A stretch of DNA of 64,000 nucleotides from NCBI GenBank assembly GCA_024516035.1, contig CM044964.1, positions 25,750,817 to 25,814,816 of the forward strand. Reading direction: 5' to 3'. This DNA is from Bactericera cockerelli (Eukaryota; Arthropoda; Insecta; Hemiptera; Triozidae). A program made the position numbers and the translations under genes. The notes beneath the pieces were generated by a model. That model saw only the letters and a list, made by a program, of their open reading frames with translations. It made no database searches and was not told where the DNA came from. Shown here piece after piece: positions 43,053 through 54,300 of the stretch; position 1 is the first letter of the stretch; each line of letters opens with the position of its first letter.

Positions 43053-43259
43053 GTTGGTTTATATAATGGTTTAAAATTCTTATATAATATGGTAAAAAAG
43101 TCTTATATAAGTCTTATATAATATGGTAAAAAAACTCAAATTATTGAGGACACTACTTCTGCCGCCCTCTCTTCTCCTATTCAACTTTCCAATCCAATCT
43201 TTTCATTTTTTGCTTTCGAAAAATTTCTTTTCTCTGCCAGATGTTGTGATTCACAGATT

Positions 43260-43423
43260 TGATTGAGGTTTTCTTTCTTCCTTTCTCTTTCCGTCCTGCT
43301 TTCATTTCCTTTACTCTATCTCTCTTACATTTTAGTCAGTCACTCTCTCTTTATCTCTATTCTCCCTCTATTTCTCTGTCCGTCCTTCTTTAATTTCTTT
43401 CTCTATCTCTCTTACTTTTTAAT

Positions 43424-43461
<38 letters not shown>

Positions 43462-43940
43462 CCTCTATTTCTCTTTCGTTCCTTCTTTCATTTCCTTTTC
43501 TCTTTATCTATTACTTTTTAGTCAGTCACTATCTCACACTCTCTGTTTCTCTCTGCCTCTCCATTTCTCTTTCCGTCCTTTCTTCATTTCCTTTTCTCTA
43601 TCTCTTACTTTTTATTCTATCACTCTCTCACTTTTAAGTATCTTCTTCTCTCCCTCTATCTCTCACACTTTTAGGAATCTTCTTCTCTCTTTCTACCTCT
43701 CTCTCTCTTCCTTTGCTCTATATTTATGTTGCTCTTTTCTTTCTATATTTAATTATCTATCTATCTGTCTCTCTTTCTCAACATTATCCAGGATATCATA
43801 AGACTTCTCTTGCCAGTTATATAGTTTCATCTCTTCATATTTCTCTCTTTCTTTCCAACTATACATATTTCCTTTTCCTCTCATGCGTTTCCATGCTTAC
43901 CACTACTTTTTTCTCTATCCACTATTTTCTCTCCTTCTCT
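43260..43940 (-). repeat. Polypyrimidine tract
   Basis: CT-rich plus strand with a larger unit (CATTTCCTTT, CTATCTCTTACTTTTTA, GTCAGTC) recurring about every 110 bp. Confidence 0.85.
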
Positions 43941-43944
43941 TTCC

Positions 43945-44157
43945 TGCACCCGTAGTCCAGTGGTTAAGGCGCTAGTCTGGTAATCCAGGTAGCGTAGGGG
44001 TCCGTTGGTTCGAATCCCTTCCAGTGCATGAACTTTTCCTCATTGATTCGAGTTTGTGACCGCATAATTGTAAGACTCTAAGGATTAGGTGGTAGGAAAT
44101 CTTTTCAGCATTAACCTCGCCTGGTGGTTAACTTCCACTGAAGATTGTTATTATTCT
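43945..44157 (+). repeat. SINE-B, full copy
   Basis: TGCACCCGTAGTCCAGTGGT, AAGGCGCTAGTCTGGTAATC, box B GTTGGTTCGAATCCCTTCC, body GAGTTTGTGACCGCATAA, tail to TTATTATT. The insertion sits inside a polypyrimidine region. Confidence 0.82.
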
Positions 44158-44159
44158 CC

Positions 44160-44670
44160 TTTCTCCCATTTTATCTTTCCTCTACTTTACCTGTTCTATT
44201 TTTGCATCACATCTCATTTACTTCTTCTATTTCTCTCTAGCTTTCTTATCCTTCTCTTCCATCCTTTCAACCTCTTGCTTCCACTCCGTTCCTTCCTCCC
44301 CCTTTCAATCCATCTTCCCTCCTCCTTCACCTCCTCCTTCTATTCCTTCTCTTCTTCCTCCTCGTTCTTCTCCTCCTCCTCGTCGTCCTCCTCCTTCTTC
44401 TTCTCCTCCTCCTTCTCCTCTTCCTCGTCCTCCTCCTCCTCGTCCTCCTTCTTCTCTTCATCCTCCTCGTCCTCCTCCTTCTCCTCCTCCTCCTCCTCCT
44501 TCTCCTCCTCCTCCTCCTTCTCCTCCTCCTCCTCCTCCTTCTTCTCCTCCTCCTCCTTCTCTTAATCCTCCTCGTCCTCCTCCTTCTCCTCCTCCTCCTC
44601 CTTCTCCTCCTCCTCCTCCTTCTCCTCCTCCTCCTCCTTCTTCTCCTCCTCCTCCTCCTCCTCCTACTCG
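44160..44670 (-). repeat. (CCT/CTT)n-rich tract
   Basis: After mixed pyrimidines, 44320-44670 is almost pure TCC and TTC triplets. The triplet pattern gives long poly-Ser-like or poly-Gly/Glu-like frames on either strand, none credible as a gene. Confidence 0.92.
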
Positions 44671-44689
44671 TTTTTCCTCTAACGTCGCG

Positions 44690-45473
44690 TTCGAAATAAA
44701 AGAAGTCAAAACTAATTTAGCATGTCCAGAAAAACTTTCCACCGTCCCTCTTCCCTTCAAGAATGGATGAGTTTTCTCGAGTTTGCCACTGTGTGTGTGT
44801 GTGTCGCTATTATTATTTGCCATTATGTTGAAACCAATTTCTTTTACAACCCAGCTGTGAGCTGTCAGGGAAAGTTCCCACCTCCAGAAGTTCCCACCTC
44901 CAGACTGGATGAGTGGACGTGGTGGAGATTTGATTGTGTTAAAGTTTTACCTTTCCGTTTCTCAGATTTTTTCTTCGACAACATCATTATTTTTGCGACT
45001 AGAACTTTGCGTTGGCTCTTGTCAAAAAAATCTCTCTTCGTAAAGATTAATTAAAAAATGCATTATAATTAGTAAAATTAAAAAAAGTAAAAAATAGAGA
45101 AAAAATAGTGCAACGCCTGATCAATAAGGTCCGAGTCCCGAGTGAAGCAAAAATTTAGTAAAGTTAGCGTCAACACATTATTTTTATTTTTTTAAATACA
45201 TATTATATATGTTATAATCTTCTTTTCGTTTTTCAAAGATTTTGCCGCACATATTAGGATATTTTCACGACATTTTAGATGTTAATTGTTAATTTGTCAT
45301 CTGTCACAATTCAAATTTACAAAACCCGATTATATGAATCCTAAGTGCCACGCGTGATAGTTAAATGAAATCATTGTTGATATAATTATGATAATTATAA
45401 CTTTAACATGGAAAACATAATATATCAAAGAGACGAACATCATTGTTCAGTAGATACCTCTAGCTGTGGATAA
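44690..45473. other. No gene recognised
   Basis: The 110-codon frame at 44722-45054 has a mixed composition (MSRKTFHRPSSLQEWMSF at its start) but no motif I know. GAAAGTTCCCACCTCCAGAA is directly duplicated in part. The rest is AT-rich. Confidence 0.4.
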
Positions 45474-45482
45474 GATATAATG

Positions 45483-45784
45483 AGGTGCGTGAAGTTAGCA
45501 CCCGACATGGTTCAACCTCTCTCCTACGATTATGGTTGGAGTAAAAACTTCGGGGTTTGTTGTTTCTGAGAGTACATAATTAGTACATAATTATGGTAGG
45601 TGGTACATAATTTTAGCTTCAATGTCGGGTGGTAGCGTGAAGTTAGCACCCGACATGTTTCAACCTCTCTCCTACGATTACGGTTGGAGTACAAAATTCG
45701 GGGTTTGTTGTTCCTGAGAGTACATAATTATGGTAGGTGGTACATAATTCTAGCTTAAATGTCGGGTGCTATCTTCACGCACCT
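45483..45784. mobile_element. 302-bp MITE with 26-bp inverted repeats and 9-bp target duplication
   Basis: The terminal repeats start AGGTGCGTGAAG and pair over 26 bp with one mismatch. GATATAATG flanks both sides (45474-45482 and 45785-45793). A 9-bp duplication with this length of inverted repeat fits Mutator-like (MULE) elements. The interior is two head-to-tail units with a 148-bp period, so an end (GCGTGAAGTTAGCACCCGAC) is also present at 45635. Confidence 0.8.
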
Positions 45785-45839
45785 GATATAATGTAGACGG
45801 CTGATTCATGAATCTAAGGACGTTGAATGCACCAATTCT

Positions 45840-46040
45840 TGTAATATCACTGAAGTTAAGCAACGTCCAACGAGGTTAGCACTTGGATGGGTGACTCTTC
45901 AAATTCGAAACTTCGTGATGCTGGTTAGTCCCCGCCCACTCCGGCTGGCTCAGGTTGCTATTTGTGAGTTTCCAGTGGATAGGGGTAAAACTCCCGTCGT
46001 AATATGACATTGGCGTTGTAAGTGACATCAGAATTATAGG
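45840..46040 (+). repeat. 5S-derived SINE
   Basis: ATCACTGAAGTTAAGCAACG, GAGGTTAGCACTTGGATGG and GTGAC match the 5S rRNA internal promoter closely. The body continues with GGGTAAAACTCCCGTCGTAA, GCGTTGTAAGTGACATC and a TTA-rich end. Confidence 0.82.
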
Positions 46041-46149
46041 ACATTTCTGATTCTTTATATTATTATTATTATTCTTGTATACATTATTATACTTGTATTG
46101 ACGTTGCATTGTCCCTTTGGATTGCGAGGGACAATCTTTGGCGGAGATT

Positions 46150-46666
46150 AAAAGAGAGAGGTAGGAAAAAGAGAGAGATATAAAGAAATAGGGAAAGAGA
46201 GAAAGATAAAGAGAGGTAGGGAAAAAAGAGGGATAAAGGGTCAGGGAGGTAAAACGAGAGGGATAAAAAAAGAGGAGAGGGAGAAAAGAGAGGAAGAGAG
46301 ATTAAAAAAAGGGAAGGAATTATACACAAAGATAGCAGCGTCTGAGGAAGATATTGTAAAGAAGTTATTTTCCCCCTCTCTATGTTTTGTGTGGTTGCTA
46401 TTTTTGTTGTACATTTCGTTTTGCTGAGAGATGTCGCGAACAAATATTTACTCTGAAATCCCTCAAACGCAGAGAGGATGTGAGGAAAAGGAGGAGGAGG
46501 AGGAGAAAGAGAGTTGTGGTGGAGGAGGAGGAGGGGGAGAGTTGTGGTGGGGGAGAGAAAAAGGGAAGGAGAGTGAGAGGAGGAGAAGGAGAAGTAAGAG
46601 AAGAGAAGAGAGAAGAGGATGGACTAGAACAGCAGCAACTCTTTTCATTTTCATAGTTTGAGGACA

Positions 46667-46697
<31 letters not shown>

Positions 46698-46745
46698 GAG
46701 AAGGTTTGAGGAGAGAGGGAGAGAGAGAGAGAGAGGAGAATTATT
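46150..46745 (+). repeat. Polypurine tract
   Basis: GA-rich blocks at 46150-46320 and 46480-46745, including GGAGGAGGAG triplets and a GA run at 46669-46693. Spacer 46321-46479 is ordinary. Confidence 0.8.
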
Positions 46746-46821
46746 CTCTAAAGGAGTAAAAAAGACCCTTCTTACTTAAATGAGATGAGTATAAAGAGAG
46801 AGAGAAATAGAGAGAGAGAGA

Positions 46822-47270
46822 ATTGAATTGAATTGAATAATACATTTATTTGGTTTAAAGATTTTTACAATAAAAGGAATCTCCTAAGCTAAGTCTAACT
46901 TTTGATGGAGATTTGCTCTCATGCCCTAAATATCGCTATCTAGCTTATTGATAAATGTAAATTTATTGTGAGAATACAAAATAATATTATATTGTAGCGA
47001 CCGAGTGACACTCTAGTTAAGCAAACTTTTATATGATAGGAAGGCTATAATTGTACAGAACTATGTTTAGGTGACATTTTAATCAGCTAGTACTAGATAA
47101 GGTAGCTAAATAGATACGTAAATATTATTTACAGATACAGTAAAAATATAAATAAATAGGGAAAATTACTCCATGAAAAATAAACAATTTGAAAAGATAT
47201 AAAAAATATAAAATATAAAAAGAAAAGAAAGAAAAGAAAAATCCTTCATCATAATAAAATAAGAAATCTA
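46822..47270 (-). repeat. Probable LINE 3' end
   Basis: TGAATTGAATTGAATAATAC and ATTTATTTGGTTTAAAG start the stretch. A short GAATT-type microsatellite next to ATTTATT in reverse is how many LINE 3' ends look. A small related piece (TTGAATTGAATTTAATATTA) is at 4896. Not confirmed. Confidence 0.35.
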
Positions 47271-47334
47271 TTCAATTAATATTAGATATTATGTATATCC
47301 CAACCATTGTTACGTGTGTCTCTTGGATATAGAG

Positions 47335-47352
47335 ACACACGTATAGAGAGAT

Positions 47353-47393
<41 letters not shown>

Positions 47394-47800
47394 ACGGGAT
47401 AACTTTGAGAGATAGGGAAAGAAAGAAATTGAGGGAGAGAGAAAGATAGGGGAAGAAAGAAATTGAGGGAGAGAGAAAGATAAGGGAAGAGAGATATAAG
47501 AAGGAGGAGATATAGAAATGGAGCAAGGAAGAGAGAGATAAATCAGAGAAGTGATGAAGACTCTTCTTACTTTGCGAGATAGGGAAAGAAAGAAAGAAAG
47601 GGAGAGAGCAGAGGAGTAGAGAGAGAGAGAAAGCAGAAGATAAACTAGAGAAGTAATGTAGAAAATCGTTTCTCAATTAATGGACTAGAGAAGATAGAGA
47701 AAGATCTGGTAAAATAAATAAGAGGAAGAAGAAAACATAGGTGGATTCAGAGAATTGGAGGAGAGAGAGAGATAAAGAGGATACACTAGAAATTAGAAGG
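47335..47800 (+). repeat. Polypurine tract
   Basis: A GA run at 47357-47389 followed by units with GGGAAGAAAGAAATTGAGGG repeated about every 58 bp. Confidence 0.85.
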
Positions 47801-48161
47801 GAAACTTACTTTCAGGAAGAGAAGTAAGAAGAAAGAAATAATATATAAACGTGGATTATGAATTAAAGAAAAAGAGATCCCAAGAGAGAGTGAAAATACA
47901 ATATTTAGGTTTTGAATATCACACAACGGAAATATTAGACTTAAGACATAGCTCAGACGTTCTCGTAAGTTACACATAGCGTTTACCATAACCCTTATCT
48001 CTTTCCGTGATAGCATTGATTTTTGGATTGAAATGCATCTTTCAGTACTTGAAGTCTTTTTGGCAATTACCCAAATCAAGAGTACCTACAAGAAATCATT
48101 GCTATCCCCAAAAATTCATGGTCATTATTTTACCTAGGCGGAAGTACTGTGCTATTTACAC

Positions 48162-48365
48162 TTGGTATAGTCAAGTGGTTAACGCGCTAGTCTGATAATC
48201 CAGGTAGCGTTTTTTCGAATCGCACCCAGTGCATGAATTTTTCCTCATTAATTTGAGTTTGTAACCACATAATAATAAGACTCTGCGGGTTAGGTGATAG
48301 AAAATGCTTTGAGCATTAACCTCGCCTGGTGGTTTCCTTCCACTAAAGAGTGTTATTATTATTAT
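48162..48365 (+). mobile_element. SINE-B, full copy with probable target duplication
   Basis: TATTTACAC flanks both sides (48153-48161 and 48366-48374). Head GTCAAGTGGTTAACGCGCTA, box B shortened to TTTTTTCGAATCGCACCC, standard body and TTA tail. Confidence 0.75.
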
Positions 48366-48374
48366 TATTTACAC

Positions 48375-48850
48375 CAAGTTCCACCGTAAAAGTTTGCACA
48401 GCAAGTTCGACTATTTTTCAAAACATTTTATCTGTATTTTATTTTTAAAATAGAACACGAGTCAAAAAAACTTTCTGTTTAAACTGACGGTTCTTTATCT
48501 GCTGTCTATGGCAGCCTCAGTTTCAATTCAACACGTGGCCGAGTTGTCTGAGAGAATCAATGCCAAAAACATCCGAAACTATCTAAGTTTCTACCAGATT
48601 GTTGAGTTTTTAATGAGACCTATCAAAGTTTTAACTAAATTGTTCAGTTTCTATTGAAACAAAAGTACTGACAGCTAGGTTGCCTTCTTTATTTTCCAAG
48701 AATTACCTAATAATTAGAACATGGAATATGTTATAAACATTGTAGTAAAATACATCTATAAAAATTTGTTTTTTTTTTTTAAAAAAAAGGAACATCTAAT
48801 CTAATCTATCTAATAGTTAGAATACGGAAGTATTGTGATCGTTTTTGTTA
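48375..48850. other. AT-rich DNA without a gene
   Basis: A T-run and A-run fold-back (about 48769-48788) is the only structure noted. Confidence 0.45.
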
Positions 48851-49073
48851 TCTTAATATATAAATGTCAAAGTCACTGACTGATCATCACTGTTTCTCCG
48901 AACTGGTTAGTCCTAGGAAGCTGAAATTTGGTAGATAGCTTTGTCTTATAGTCTAGATGTGCAATAAGACGGGATTTTTCGAAATTCTCACTATAACACC
49001 TGCCATTGGCGAAAAAGGACTTCCTGCTCTCACGGCCATGCCTCGTCCCGCAAAGCGGGCGACAGCCCGCTAG
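48851..49073 (+). mobile_element. Helitron-like element, copy 3, both ends intact
   Basis: It starts TCTTAATATATAAATGTC after a host A and ends with the hairpin GCGGGCGACAGCCCGC and CTAG before T. This is the textbook A-TC...CTRR-T layout without target duplication. The 5' repeat block seen in copies 1 and 2 is reduced to one unit. Confidence 0.8.
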
Positions 49074-49424
49074 TAATTATAATAAGAATAAATTGTCTGA
49101 GTTCAACAAAAAAAATCATATTTCTGGACATAATCACGTTAACTCGCGTCTGTCTGTCTGTTGGTCTGTTAATTTAAATATTTTTGTTGTTTTTTGAAAT
49201 CAAACTCGCCATGCAGACTTTTCCTCTGAGGCATGGTATTTAAAACAGCGTTCGAATTTCCCCTTTGAATCGACAAAGATATTTTTGTCTAAAGAAGGTG
49301 CCTACTCTGTTGTTTCCTGTGTGGTCAACGTACTTTCCGTATTAACTCATAACCTCGTATCTAGAGGAATTCGGCCTCTATCTGGATATTCCTGGATGAA
49401 AATTACTACCTGGACTGCCGGATA

Positions 49425-49525
49425 GCCAAGATTTGAAACCAGAACGGTCACTATTCCATGTCCTCACCACGCAGGGCGTTTGCCTAACTTCAGTGACTGG
49501 GATAAGAGCTAGTCTATTCAACGTG
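49425..49525 (-). repeat. 5S-derived SINE fragment
   Basis: On the minus strand: CAGTCACTGAAGTTAGGC and GCGTGGTGAGGACATGGAAT are diverged 5S promoter sequences. Confidence 0.5.
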
Positions 49526-49694
49526 CCATCTCCTGCACTGGGAAATATTTTTTTTTCTTCTTCTTCTAATTTTCCTTTTCTTTTCTTGGCATTGGGCAAA
49601 AACCACCTATATGTATAGCGATATGGCGAAGATTAAATTGTATTTCTCACTAAAATTTTCTTTTGTATTTTTCCAACTCTTTTTGTTGCCTGTA

Positions 49695-49835
49695 ATCAAG
49701 GGTTGTGTGGAAGAGAATGCCGAAGACATTATCACCACCCTTGATCAGGCTTTGTTTATATTTACTTCATAATTATGTTCATTGGATATACAAACTTGTA
49801 AATAAAGCTTGATCCAATTGTTTTCAAGTAAAAAA
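49695..49835 (+). repeat. Tail of family I
   Basis: TTGTGTGGAAGAGAATGCCG, GACATTATCACCACCCTTG and AATAAAGCTTGATCC match 31990-32160. Confidence 0.55.
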
Positions 49836-49972
49836 GAAAATTATAATAATATCGCCTTATTTATACTGCCCGATTAGGACTATTAACATGCGCGGATATA
49901 GGGGGGGGCACGGGGGGCACGTGCCCCCCCAGATTTTTTCGGTAAGCGGTGTTTCCTTAATTTTATTATACC

Positions 49973-50405
49973 TAATCCCGTTAAAAAAAAATCTCAATGA
50001 GTTAGGGGAGCACGGGCCCCAAAATAATTCCCAATTCTAAGACTAATCCCGTAAAAAAAAAATCTCAATAAGTTAGGGGGGGCACGGGACCCAAAATAAT
50101 GCCCAATTCTAAGACTAATCCCGTAAAAAAAAAAGAACTCTATAAGTTGGGGGGGCACGGGACCCAAAATAATTCCCAAATCTAAGACAAATCCCTTTAA
50201 AAAAAGATCTCAATAAGTTAGGGGGTCACGGGACCCAAAATAATTCCCAATTCTAAGACTAATCCCGTAAAAAAAAAGAACTCAATAAGTTGGGGGAGCA
50301 CGGGACCCAAAATAATTCCCAAATCTAAGACTAATCCCTTTTTAAAAAAAAGATCTCAATAAGTTAGGGGGTCGCGGGACCCAAAATAATTCCCAATTCT
50401 AAGAC
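49973..50405 (+). repeat. 72-bp minisatellite inside the hAT-type element, six units
   Basis: AATCCCGTAAAAAAA, TCTCAATAAGTTAGGGGG and CACGGGACCCAAAATAATTC recur at 49973, 50045, 50117, 50190, 50261 and 50333. Confidence 0.92.
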
Positions 50406-50917
50406 CAATAAGAAATAACTAAATAATAAAGTTGTCAAATCCACACAGATTGTCCGAAAAACCTGAAATTTTACCTATAGGTCCATTTGGATCAGGGAAT
50501 ATATCTCTAGGGTTCAGCTACACGGGGTAAGGACAACAAATGGATGGGTGACACAAAAAAATCACATTTTTCGAACGAAATGACATTTTTTTTCTCAAAC
50601 TTTGTCGTGACGGCGCCACGGCGGTGGCGTATCAACTCAAAAAGAGAAAGTTTAAGCAAGGGTTCAAGTTTTCATTTGAGATATCAATCACGAAATTTTG
50701 ATGAGCCGTTCTTGAGCTACGTACGTTGAGTAAGGACATAAAGTGGATGGGTAAATAAAAAGTATTTGCGTTTTTTGACCTGAATGACATTTTTTCTCGA
50801 AATATGTCGTGACGAACTATCAACTCAAATTTGACATATTGATCGCGAAAATCTGATGAGCCATTCTTGAGCTCCAGTAAGGACAAGAAATGGATGGGTG
50901 ACACGAAAAATATTGAC

Positions 50918-51058
<141 letters not shown>

Positions 51059-51335
51059 TTAGGTATATTGTGCTGTTGTGCCCCCCCAGTACAAGAGGGC
51101 TATATCCGCGCATGACTATTAAGTCCCATTATTCCAGCAGTAAGCCCAAGACGTATTATTATGTAGGTAGGTAGGTAAATTTTATTTATTGTAATAATCA
51201 AATTATTATAATAATGTTGGCTTTAAATTAAAAAGAAAAAATAAAACTATCTATATAAATATACATATTATTTAAAGAGCAATGTAACAGTATTACACAT
51301 TTACTAAATACCTAACTATAGCATTTTATCCAATT

Positions 51336-54300
51336 TTATGCAAGAGGCTCCAAAGACCTTGTCTTCAAAGCCTCCCGCATAAAATAAAATATACTATTAA
51401 TATTTACTCTTTCATTAAAATTCAACAGAGAAACAAAATCATGAGCGCTATCTATCAGTAGTTGTTTAATAAATTTATCCCTTATAAGCTTGTATAATGG
51501 GCATTCTAGGAAGAAGTGCTGTAGGGTTTCAGGGTGGTTCAAATTACATTTAGTGCACATTTCCTCTTGATCCCATTCATAGTTGATACCATTTAACATT
51601 ATTTTCACCACTTTACCCGCTAGCCTAACTTGTGCTACAACTCTTATCTTATTTATAGCCATATTGTTTTTTAAATATTCTGAAGGAAACAAAACTTCAA
51701 GATCGTATTTGGTTAATTTTAACTTTAAGTCTCTTAGTATTCCCCCAAAACTTGACAGTTCCAATCTTTCCCAATCTCTACTAATTAGTTGTTCATAATA
51801 TTTTTCATACATAATTGATTTTAAAGACTTCAGAGTTTCGGAGTTTTGAGCCGACCAGAGCTCTTCATATCCCAACTGAACCAATTTTGTTTTGAGCAAA
51901 GACACCCAGTTGTACTTATGCACATTACTTGAGCGAAGATCTTGGTCTACTAGCTTATCATAACAAATACGAGGGTAACGATTTGATGGCATTTGCAAAA
52001 GTTTGAGCCACCACTCTATCATCTGTTTAAAAATATGAAAAGTCAGTTTAACCACACCCATTTCTAGACGAAGCATATAGCCGGGTGTACCTCTTGGTAA
52101 ACAATAAATTGACTTCAGGAATTGAGATTGGCACTTCTCTAGCTCCTCTTCATATCGACAAGCCCAGACCTCGGCTCCATACAACACGGTTGTCTTCACT
52201 ATTGCATTGAACAGGGTCATCCTTCCTTCGTGGGAGTCCGTCTTCGAGTTGGAAAGAATTTGCCTCACATTAGCTATTGCTATCCGACCCTTGGAGAGCG
52301 CCTGCTGAGTTGCCTTGTGGAAAACTGCATGCGAAGAAAAGCGAATACCAAGATAGTTGTAGTCACTAACCACCTCCAAGCGTCTCCCCGCATAGTGAAA
52401 TACTTCCGAAGTCGCCACTCTTCCGCCTCGCCTGAAAATGACAACCTGAGACTTGGACTCATTGACAGTCATCCTGTTCTCTTGGCAGTAGAGGAAAAGC
52501 AGATCGAGTTTTCTTTGAAGATCAATACGGCTCGTTCCAAAAACAATAAGATCGTCTGCATATAGTAGTAAAAGTATGTCTATCGCACTCGTGACACTTA
52601 CTCCCTCGACACCGCGACTCCTCATGTAGGTTTCTAAATCGTTAACAAAAATAACAAAGTTAAGAGGAGATATAGAATCCCCGGTTATAACTCCCTTGGT
52701 TATGCTGCATGCTGGGGTAAGTTTATCTTCCACGCGGATCTGAGCACTTGAATGTTCGTAAAGAGTTCTTATTACAGATATCACTTTTCCAGAGATGCCG
52801 AATGAAAACATTTTTTTAAACAATAGGTTATGATCTATCTCCGTGAATGCCGATCTAAAATCCACAAAAGCTACAAACAGTTTTCTTTTCTTTATGAGGT
52901 GCAGGTTGATTATGCTGGTTAAAGTAAAAATGTTGTCCACACAACCTCGGCCTGGCCTGAACCCTGCTTGAGCTTCTATGAGGAGGTGATGGCTCTCACA
53001 CCAGCACAACACTCTCTGGGAGATCAAATAAGTAAATAATTTAAATACGTTATTCAGCAGCGAGATCATACGGAAATTTTGAGGATCCAATGGGTCTCCC
53101 TTCTTGTACAGCATAAAAATATAGGACTTTGTGAGGTCTTCTGGTATTTGTCCTCCATCGAACACAAAATTTAAGAAATTTAAAAGACTTTGCTTCCAAT
53201 CTGTCCCCAGTACTTTGAGGTATTCATTTAAAATAAAGTCAGGGCCAGGACTTTTATTATTTTTCAACTGTTTCAAACCTTTTTCCAGCTCGCCCAAAGT
53301 TAGTGGCAAATCCAATGAGTCTCTCAACACATCAACAAACATAATTCGGTTCAAGTTATTTTCTTTTTGAGGATATATTTCTTTTAAGTGTTCAGTCCAA
53401 ACTTCAATTGATATTTGATTACATTTATTTTCTTTCTTTGGACGGTAAGATTTTACAGCTTTCCAAAAATCACCACTATGTTTTATGTTTCTGAGTTTTT
53501 CTTTGTACAAATTTTCATGTTCATTTTTTAAATTTAAGCACAGTGTAAAGTACTTCTTTTTAAATTGCAAAAATAAATCCAAGTCTTTTTGTGAGTGATT
53601 CCTTCTCCATTTTCTATGGTGTTTGCGAAATAAAAATCTTAGAGTTCGACACTCGGCACTATACCATGGATTCTTATTGTATTTCCCGCTGTACACTGTA
53701 ACCTCCTGCACTAGCTCGTGCCGCAACACACACTCATCAATTGCATTTTTTAGAGCTTCATATACTTTTACCGGCTCTGTAGAAATATACTTTGAATTTA
53801 GACACCACGTAAATGAATCTATCTTGGTTTTATTTTCTGTCCACTTGTACTTCTTAATTTTCACTGATTCCGCGCCACTGACGACTGCAGCTCGGCCGCC
53901 ACACTCCACCTCCATGAACAGGCTCACGGGCAGATGATCCGACGACACAATGTCCTCCGAGACACGCAACTCCAGCACCCACTTGCACAGCTCCAGGTGA
54001 CACCAGATCAGATCGACTACACTTTTCCCTGCTTTACTAACATACGTAAACTGACCTGGTATGTCACCTTTAGTCCGGCCATTGAGCACTATGAGTCCGT
54101 ACTCCTCCAGACACTCCATCACCATTTCACCTCGCTTATTCGCCACCTCGTCCAGGGATAGGCGTTCTGCTAACATTTCATACTCTTCCGCCAGTTCGCT
54201 TTCCAAGTAATTCTGATCTGCAATTCTGGCGTTAAAGTCACCGCCAATAATGATATTATTCTCACCGCTATATTCATCTAAGATATTTCTTAATAAGATC

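Noticed and set aside
44089..44823. Poly-Ser and poly-Gly open frames
   Set aside because: Caused by the (CCT/CTT)n triplet tract on either strand.
44722..45054. 110-codon frame with non-repetitive composition
   Set aside because: No domain recognised, no splice context that I could support, and it contains a direct duplication. Left as unassigned DNA.
45850..45900. 5S rRNA gene
   Set aside because: Only the promoter-containing part resembles 5S rRNA. The rest is SINE body.
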